Part shown: piece after piece, positions 21,801 through 26,900 of the stretch | Position numbering within the stretch: the stretch's first letter is position 1 | Layout of the letters: each line of letters opens with the position of its first letter | Assembly: GCF_000003605.2 (NCBI RefSeq) | Contig: NW_003140811.1 | Location: forward strand, 1,506,890-1,533,789 | Reading direction: 5' to 3' | From: Saccoglossus kowalevskii | Lineage: Eukaryota > Hemichordata > Enteropneusta > Harrimaniidae | DNA length: 26,900 nucleotides | Position numbers and translations under genes: made by a program | The notes under the pieces: model-generated | What the model was told of the DNA's origin: nothing | The model's database searches: none | The model's input: the letters and a program-made list of their open reading frames with translations, nothing else

Positions 21801-21987
21801 CTGAGGTGACAAATCAGTAAATAGTCGGCCCCTTTTTTTACTCATCCAGTCGAATTTAGGGTACCAGTATAAATTGTCTTTGTCATGTTTCTAAGATTTG
21901 TGCGTGTTTCAATAAACTTATAATACTAGGTACTAGACATGCTTTACTTCCATAAATAAACCCATTACCTCGTTTACATGAAAGTAG
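18891..21987. other. intergenic, mostly featureless
   Basis: A minus-strand open frame at 19249-19518 (89 codons, basic, no domain recognised) lies upstream of the LINE RT fossil on the same strand and might be decayed LINE sequence. At about 19607-19672 the string GCGCCCCCAYCGAC occurs twice, about 40 nt apart. Otherwise no coding sequence, RNA gene or clear repeat is seen. Confidence 0.5.
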
Positions 21988-22053
21988 TTTATCGGAGCCA
22001 GCGGCTCGAACCAGAAAAATTCTCTGTGTTTGGACGCTCTCGGCTCCGATAAA
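21988..22053. repeat. inverted repeat, perfect 12-bp arms
   Basis: TTTATCGGAGCC at 21988-21999 is matched by GGCTCCGATAAA at 22042-22053 with a 42-nt loop. It could be the ends of a small foldback element or a structured RNA; there is no further evidence. Confidence 0.6.
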
Positions 22054-22180
22054 TCTTTGGGTTGAGCTTTGATATGACTGGGATACACCATGGCGCTGGC
22101 CAGGTAAAACGGATCGGGTCGAAGTTACGCCCTCTATCGCCTTCTTCAAGTTACGTTCCAATTGAATTATCTCAGGAGTC

Positions 22181-22220
22181 GATATCGTTTGTAATGTCTA
22201 TGTCTATTACAAACGACATC
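22181..22220. repeat. short hairpin, 15-bp arms with one mismatch
   Basis: GATATCGTTTGTAAT at 22181-22195 pairs with ATTACAAACGACATC at 22206-22220 across a 10-nt loop. It has no T tract, so it is not terminator-like. The role is unknown. Confidence 0.6.
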
Positions 22221-23189
22221 GGAAATTGTAGACGAACGAATTGCATCCCTTCGATCGCGAAATAAGTGTTACTCGTCGGCGGCAATTGGCACAAATCGTC
22301 TGCTACATTCTTACTTGTCTTCCCGGACGCATCAACGGTGTCTCAAGAAATGTCCTGACAGAAAATCTCAGAATTAGGACGACCATCCGGTGACCGTCAA
22401 TATCTAGGAGGTGTTGCCGTATAGATTCAAAACAGATTCTCACATTTTGGGAATATATTGGTTCTCAAGTGATTGGTGGAGCTGTTCCGTTGGGCCGAAC
22501 TCGGCTTTCGTAAGCCCAACCATATACTCGATCAACAAAATTTGGCTTTGAAAAAGCACTGTCTAGTAACGGTATATACCCAGAATAAATAAATATCTAC
22601 TGCCGTTACTTCGCTTTCGGGTTACCCCATCCATCGCAGTAATCTATGGTTTAAAAACCGGGAGTAAACGATAATGATTTATTTGTTGCACCCCCCCCCC
22701 CAGTTCAGTGAAACAGGGGTTCAGAAGAACTTATACTAAAATACAAACCTCTTTTGAAAGTTGATTCGTATCGTACCACGACCTGGGCAGCCATTGTGTT
22801 CTTGACTCCGATCAACTCCGTTTGCCGTTTGTCTCGTGTAGACATGTTTGGCTATTTATATCGGCGCCAATAAGCAACTTGAGTTCATTTTTTTTTTTTT
22901 GAGAACGAAAAATATTCGACAATTGTTTAATTGTTAATTTTTATCACTTTAGCTAGTTGGTTACCATTAAAACGTATTACCGGATTTTTGTTTTGACTTT
23001 TACCATATAGCTTTATTTGATGCTCCTGTTCACAAAATCCAGAGAAAAAAATATGGTCAGCCAAATATATTTCGCATTAAAAAATGTGTCAAATCCCACG
23101 AAAATTGCATTTTTTGAATCATTTACCATTGGTTCGTATTTCATATCTCAAAATTGTGTTCGGGTACAATAATAGAGAGAGGAGGGAGA
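22221..23189. other. no gene recognised
   Basis: Contains an 11-nt C run at 22691-22701 and a poly(T) stretch near 22890. No coding sequence is supported. Confidence 0.5.
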
Positions 23190-23362
23190 GATACAGTAAT
23201 AGAGGAATTAAGACAACTACAAATGTACCTGAATATTAAAACTCGAAAGCACGGTTTCGTAAGGTACAAGTACCTCGCTCATCAGGAGCATAAACATAAA
23301 TCTCTTGATAAGTGAGGTCAGTACAGTGCTGTCGAGTTACAATATTCCTCTATTACCGTATC
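23190..23362 (-). ncRNA. hammerhead-ribozyme-like core inside a large imperfect inverted repeat
   Basis: On the minus strand CTGATGA (23285-23279) is followed by a 20-nt stem-loop (23278-23259; GCGAGGTAC against GTACCTTAC, one mispair and one G-U) and then GAAA (23258-23255). This is the conserved CUGAUGA-stem II-GAAA core, including the G-C closing pair of stem II. After GAAA, ACCGTGCTTTCGAG pairs 12 of 14 with upstream CTCGACAGCACTGT (minus strand), which ends in GU followed by A, the geometry of stem III plus a UH cleavage site. A good stem I was not seen. Outer arms at 23190-23208 and 23344-23362 match 18 of 19. Such ribozymes are known in Penelope-like retroelements and retrozymes. Activity is unproven. 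Confidence 0.5.
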
Positions 23363-23775
23363 TATCCGCTCTACATATACTTTGTATTGAGCACTTTTGT
23401 TTTATATGTCATGCATATATATATATACATATACATGACAAAGAGAAGTGGAGCAAGGACTGAACTCCGCGGTACACCGAAAGTCACGTCGTGCCACTTT
23501 GATGCATTCCCATAAATAACTACTCTTTGTTAAAATGATTAAAACCATATATAATAAAACCTGAAATGTCATAAAATTGCAGTTTTGTTAAAACGTGCGG
23601 GGCTAAACTCCAGATAAATGGAATCAACTTAATTTCTCATATCAAGTGATGGCAAGTGGTATGCTCAATTCAGCAAGGCTGTGTGGACCTAGTTATAGAA
23701 ATGGTATTTAAGAATAATGTCCGTCAAATATGGAAAAGGTGGTTTAGTAATCCAGTACAGAGATTCATACAGTCT
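23363..23775. other. intervening sequence between two hairpins
   Basis: Contains an AT hairpin at 23407-23440 (TGTCATG/CATGACA around a TATA run). No gene is recognised. Confidence 0.5.
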
Positions 23776-23850
23776 CTCTATAGTGATTGAGCTCAGACGA
23801 GTAAAATATATATTACTTGTCTGATGATAGAGGTACTGGAACTGTGGTAG
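23776..23850 (+). repeat. second imperfect hairpin related to the hammerhead-like repeat
   Basis: CTGATGATAGAGGTACTGG at 23821-23839 differs from the minus-strand core segment CTGATGAGCGAGGTACTTG at only 3 of 19 positions, and pairs loosely with upstream CTCTCTATAG and CTCAGACGAG. No GAAA follows at the expected place, so it looks like a degraded copy in the opposite orientation. Confidence 0.35.
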
Positions 23851-24935
23851 GATGATGATTGAGTTTGATATTTATTCAATATTCTGATATCGATAGCGGT
23901 TGTTTGTACAACGATGTCCAACATGCATATTTCACGTTGAGGGCGCTATCAAACTCGTCCATTGCTATTTCGCAAAAATCGCTGGATTACCGTCTGTCCG
24001 CGGTGGAAGATAACGTTTTCATTGCATTTTCCCGAGATCGAAGTCTGATAGAATTTCTTCACAAGAACCTATGCTGAAAAATACGATCCTATTTTGAGTT
24101 TATTCATGCCGTACCACGGCCTAGTCATGTATTGTGTGACGTATTCTCTTTGTCTCACGTGAACATGTTGGATTATTTGCAAATACGATAACCTGGCCAG
24201 TTAACCTACTGTTGTGAAAACAGTGGGTGGACCAAGCAGTCCAAACTGAGCTCTTTCAAGACCTCACAACGTTACGTACGCAGAGAGGGACTGGTCGTCG
24301 CTGAAACACGAATCTAAGACAAGCTTGTACGTGTGGCGGTGTGTACTTTTTTTCTATAGTTTGTTAGTTTGTGTAATAGTAATTCACCTTTGCAAACTAA
24401 GGTCGACAATTTTACATTCAGCAACCAACCAAATAGCAGTCAAAAATATCGTGAATCAGCTGAGTACTAGTGGCAGCCAGCTAATTGATCTACAAGTGCA
24501 ATTCGTCGCTCTTTTGTTACAGTTTACACAGTCCCAGTTCACCAAAAGGTCAAATTTACATCACAAAAAAACACACACATAAAAACGAGTCCCATGTAAT
24601 CACATATGTTCGATGCCCTCCTTCTTACTCATTCATTCGATTTTGTCACGTGTCTTCTCTGAAGAGAATGTTGCGAAGCAGACTTGAGTGCTGTACACAC
24701 TACACTACACAGTAATATTCGACAACACAAAGTCCAAAAAAAAGATGTAAATCTTCGCTCATGGCATGAGAGTTCCATTGGTTACCTAATTTTCACATGA
24801 AGCCATGTTACTTGCATTGTTTCAATTTTAAATCCGTTGATTGTTTATCTATTTTTAATTTTTTTAATATGCAAATGAGCCCTTTTCTTCTTTTTTGTAA
24901 ATGTCGTAGGTCATCTATACAATAACTTGTGTAGT
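23851..24935. other. no gene recognised
   Basis: Open frames at 23859-24077 and 24325-24582 have no recognisable domain. No clear repeat is seen. Confidence 0.45.
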
Positions 24936-25122
24936 TATATAACCTGGGCCGCAAATAACCACTGTCTTGTCATCTCTGAGACGCTGAAGCGATCACATGT
25001 ATGCAAGCCTTCCAGTGAGACCACATCACCCTGTGTCGTTGTCAGACTGATAACCCTAGCCGTACAGGTCATCAAGAGTGCCTCAGCTGTGTAAGCCAGT
25101 TACAGAAGCTATTACTTGTAAG
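24936..25122 (+). promoter_or_regulatory. possible TATA promoter and non-coding first exon of a downstream gene
   Basis: TATATAA at 24936-24942 is followed by about 180 nt that end at AAG|GTAAGT (donor GT at 25123-25124), a consensus 5' splice site. The interval is less AT-rich than its surroundings. Both LIM genes need a non-coding first exon, and a third member of the array could begin here, but no downstream coding exon is seen before the window ends. Confidence 0.3.
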
Positions 25123-25830
25123 GTAAGTCGTTAATTAGAAGTTGTAAAGAAAAAAACTTTATTCTATTTTTTTTTCAATTAATTCCCGAAACTTTTCCGC
25201 TTTTTAATAGAACTGTACATCTATACACAAAGAGACACAACTCACAATCTCAAGTTAAATCTAGGTATCGCAATATCGATTGATGTTTCACCCCCATGAA
25301 GGTACATACCAATACATGTTTGTACATCCAATCTGTGTACATAATACCTTCTGTGATTGGCTCATGTTCATATTGGTGGTGCATTTTCTCATAAAGTGAC
25401 CTAAATGCTCATGAACAAATAAAAAAAAGATTTGATAGAGTTATTTTACTACAGTAAAACTTTAAGAAACTACTTCATTGTTTAGGCTCCATTATATATC
25501 CCCAGCAAAAATCTTTAAAATTCTAAACAGTGTTTTAGAAAATGGCTCTTAAGGAAAAGAGGTGTAGAATATAATCATGGAGCTAAACAAAAGCTAAAAA
25601 AGGTGTTATGAAAGCGCTAAGCCTTGTAGGTAGCCTGTGTTAAGTTCAAGTTCAAAGAATCAGATAGCAATCGTATAAATATGGACAGATACAATACAAG
25701 TATCATACTTTTGAATGTAGAAAGATTTTGAAAACAAGAAGTTGACCATCATTTGCTGAACTAAGTGTTATAAGCAAGAGTTGGAAAAGAGTCCTAACAC
25801 CATTGGGTCAAGCTGTTAAAGACAATAGTG
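25123..25830. other. no gene recognised
   Basis: AT-rich, no coding sequence or repeat identified. It would be intronic if the preceding first exon is real. Confidence 0.45.
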
Positions 25831-26007
25831 GCGTTCACGTTAGAGATCTCGGCACGTGCTGAGACTCGGGGCCGAGTCGGCACGTGCCGAAAATTTTGTG
25901 TGAACGGTCGGGACCGAGTCGGCACATGCCGAAAAGAACTCGATCTCGGTCCCGATGGATGCTTGGGACCGAAACTCGGCACGTGCCGAGATTTGCTGCC
26001 TGAACGC
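25831..26007. repeat. palindrome-rich MITE-like repeat, copy 1
   Basis: The ends are inverted: GCGTTCA at 25831 and TGAACGC ending 26007, each leading into ATCTCGGCACGTGC and its complement. Inside are four versions of the 14-bp palindrome TCGGCACGTGCCGA, centred on CACGTG at 25853 and 25881, CACATG at 25923 and CACGTG at 25980. Each central motif is an E-box-type sequence. Repeated GGGACCGAG/CTCGGTCCC blocks alternate with the palindromes. It has no coding capacity. Confidence 0.7.
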
Positions 26008-26349
26008 TGCCTGGTAAATTTAAGAAAACATAAGTTGATTGATACTAGCATGAAATGACGATGACAGGAAATTCGGATATACTAGTAGATGGTCGGATGC
26101 TGTAATAATGAATGCAAACCGTCATCAGCGACGCATATTTATGTGCTGCTACAACCTCTATTTTCTTGCACATTTTACATTGACGTGAAAAAAATAATTG
26201 TTTCGAATCTTCTTTGCCGTTCATGTGCACGATGGCTCGTAATAAACACCATTGCAACAAATGGATATAATTTCACTATTACAATTATTATCATCATATG
26301 CATATCGTTTTCCATGTTTGGGCCAACAGATCGATGAATGAGAGTGTGA

Positions 26350-26473
26350 TTTCGGCACGAGCCCAGTCGGTCCTAAGTGGGTCCTGAATAAAGTGAACAC
26401 AACTGCTGTAATCCCTCTGCAAACACAACCGATTAAAAATTTCGGCACGTGCCGAGATCCCGTAACGTGAACG
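26350..26473. repeat. palindrome-rich MITE-like repeat, copy 2, inverted relative to copy 1
   Basis: Starts near TTTCGGCACGAGCC, contains AGTCGGTCC and GTGAACACAA, then TCGGCACGTGCCGAGATC and the end TAACGTGAACG at 26463-26473. Compared with the complement of copy 1 the same blocks occur in the same order, so it is a shorter inverted copy. The left boundary is uncertain. Confidence 0.6.
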
Positions 26474-26900
26474 TAGTAAATGTCTAGCATTATAATACTG
26501 TGAACAAACAATTAAGTCATTCACTGCAAAGTCTGCTACATTTTGTACACCTCCCAAATAAGTTAATGAACCACCCAACGCTGTTCTTTTCACATGCAGG
26601 AGTGGAAGAATACATTCACAGATCTCCTACATAAAAAAATTGCATTATAGTGTTCATAATAGAAAAAATATAAAATTAACCAAAGCATCATGGGTATTCT
26701 CTAGATAACTGTGTATAAACTCCAAAGTGAGTGGCTAAAATTGTCTTCCATCCACCCTTCAACATAAACTTCTACAATTTATTACACACATAATGCAAAA
26801 AACATAGTACATATATTCATTCACAATACTTATCGAGTATCTCAATGCAAAATGTTATAGTTTAGGTGTATTTAAAGATTGAATTTTTTGTCACTATTTA
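26474..26900. other. no gene recognised
   Basis: AT-rich sequence to the end of the window, with no coding sequence or repeat supported. Confidence 0.45.

Noticed and set aside
25794-26593. Minus-strand open frames with repeated RHVPTR-like peptides and related + strand frames
   Set aside because: The peptide repeats come from the CGGCACGTGCCGA palindromes read in frame; no coding signal outside the repeats.
1-26900. CRISPR array, prokaryotic operon or defence system
   Set aside because: No regular direct repeats with spacers and no ribosome-binding or operon structure; the window is clearly a spliced eukaryotic genome.

Overview
This window comes from a spliced, AT-rich eukaryotic genome, most likely a marine invertebrate. 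The evidence is two multi-exon genes with GT..AG introns of roughly 0.1 to 1 kb, AATAAA poly(A) signals, LINE reverse-transcriptase fossils, a Mutator-like transposase fragment and several MITE-like inverted repeats. I see no bacterial operons, CRISPR array, rRNA or convincing tRNA gene. The sequence alone does not fix the phylum.

The core of the window is a pair of tandem paralogous genes on the + strand. Each encodes a small protein made almost entirely of three LIM zinc-binding domains. LIM gene 1 has coding exons at 1558-1592, 1980-2163, 2785-2905 and 3899-4038, then one of two terminal exons, 4237-4338 or 4576-4650. LIM gene 2 has coding exons at 13905-13939, 14062-14245, 14355-14475, 14753-14880 and 15135-15215. 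The first three coding exons are the same length in both genes (35, 184 and 121 nt), and all four intron positions and phases match, so they are duplicates. The pattern resembles the three-LIM cassette of Enigma/ZASP-type PDZ-LIM proteins or paxillin-like arrays, but no PDZ domain is visible. Such proteins are usually cytoskeletal or Z-disc adaptors.

The most interesting gene-level feature is in LIM gene 1. Its third LIM domain is split by an intron between the fifth and sixth zinc ligands, and two alternative last exons can each complete the fold. One ends the domain with C-x2-H plus a proline-rich tail and has its own close poly(A) signal. The other ends it with C-x2-C.

The rest is intergenic and repeat-derived. 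It holds a 167-bp MITE with 29-bp terminal repeats upstream of LIM gene 1 (1063-1229), a LINE RT tail (9235-9545, minus), a diverged tandem duplication (12486-12695), a Mutator-like transposase-domain fragment (about 16880-17435, plus), a TTAA-flanked MITE candidate (17917-18079) and a LINE RT fossil covering several RT motifs (18320-18890, minus). At 23190-23362 a large imperfect inverted repeat carries a hammerhead-ribozyme-like core on the minus strand. A palindrome-rich repeat family built on TCGGCACGTGCCGA lies at 25831-26007 and about 26350-26473. A possible non-coding first exon of a further gene ends at a strong splice donor at 25122.
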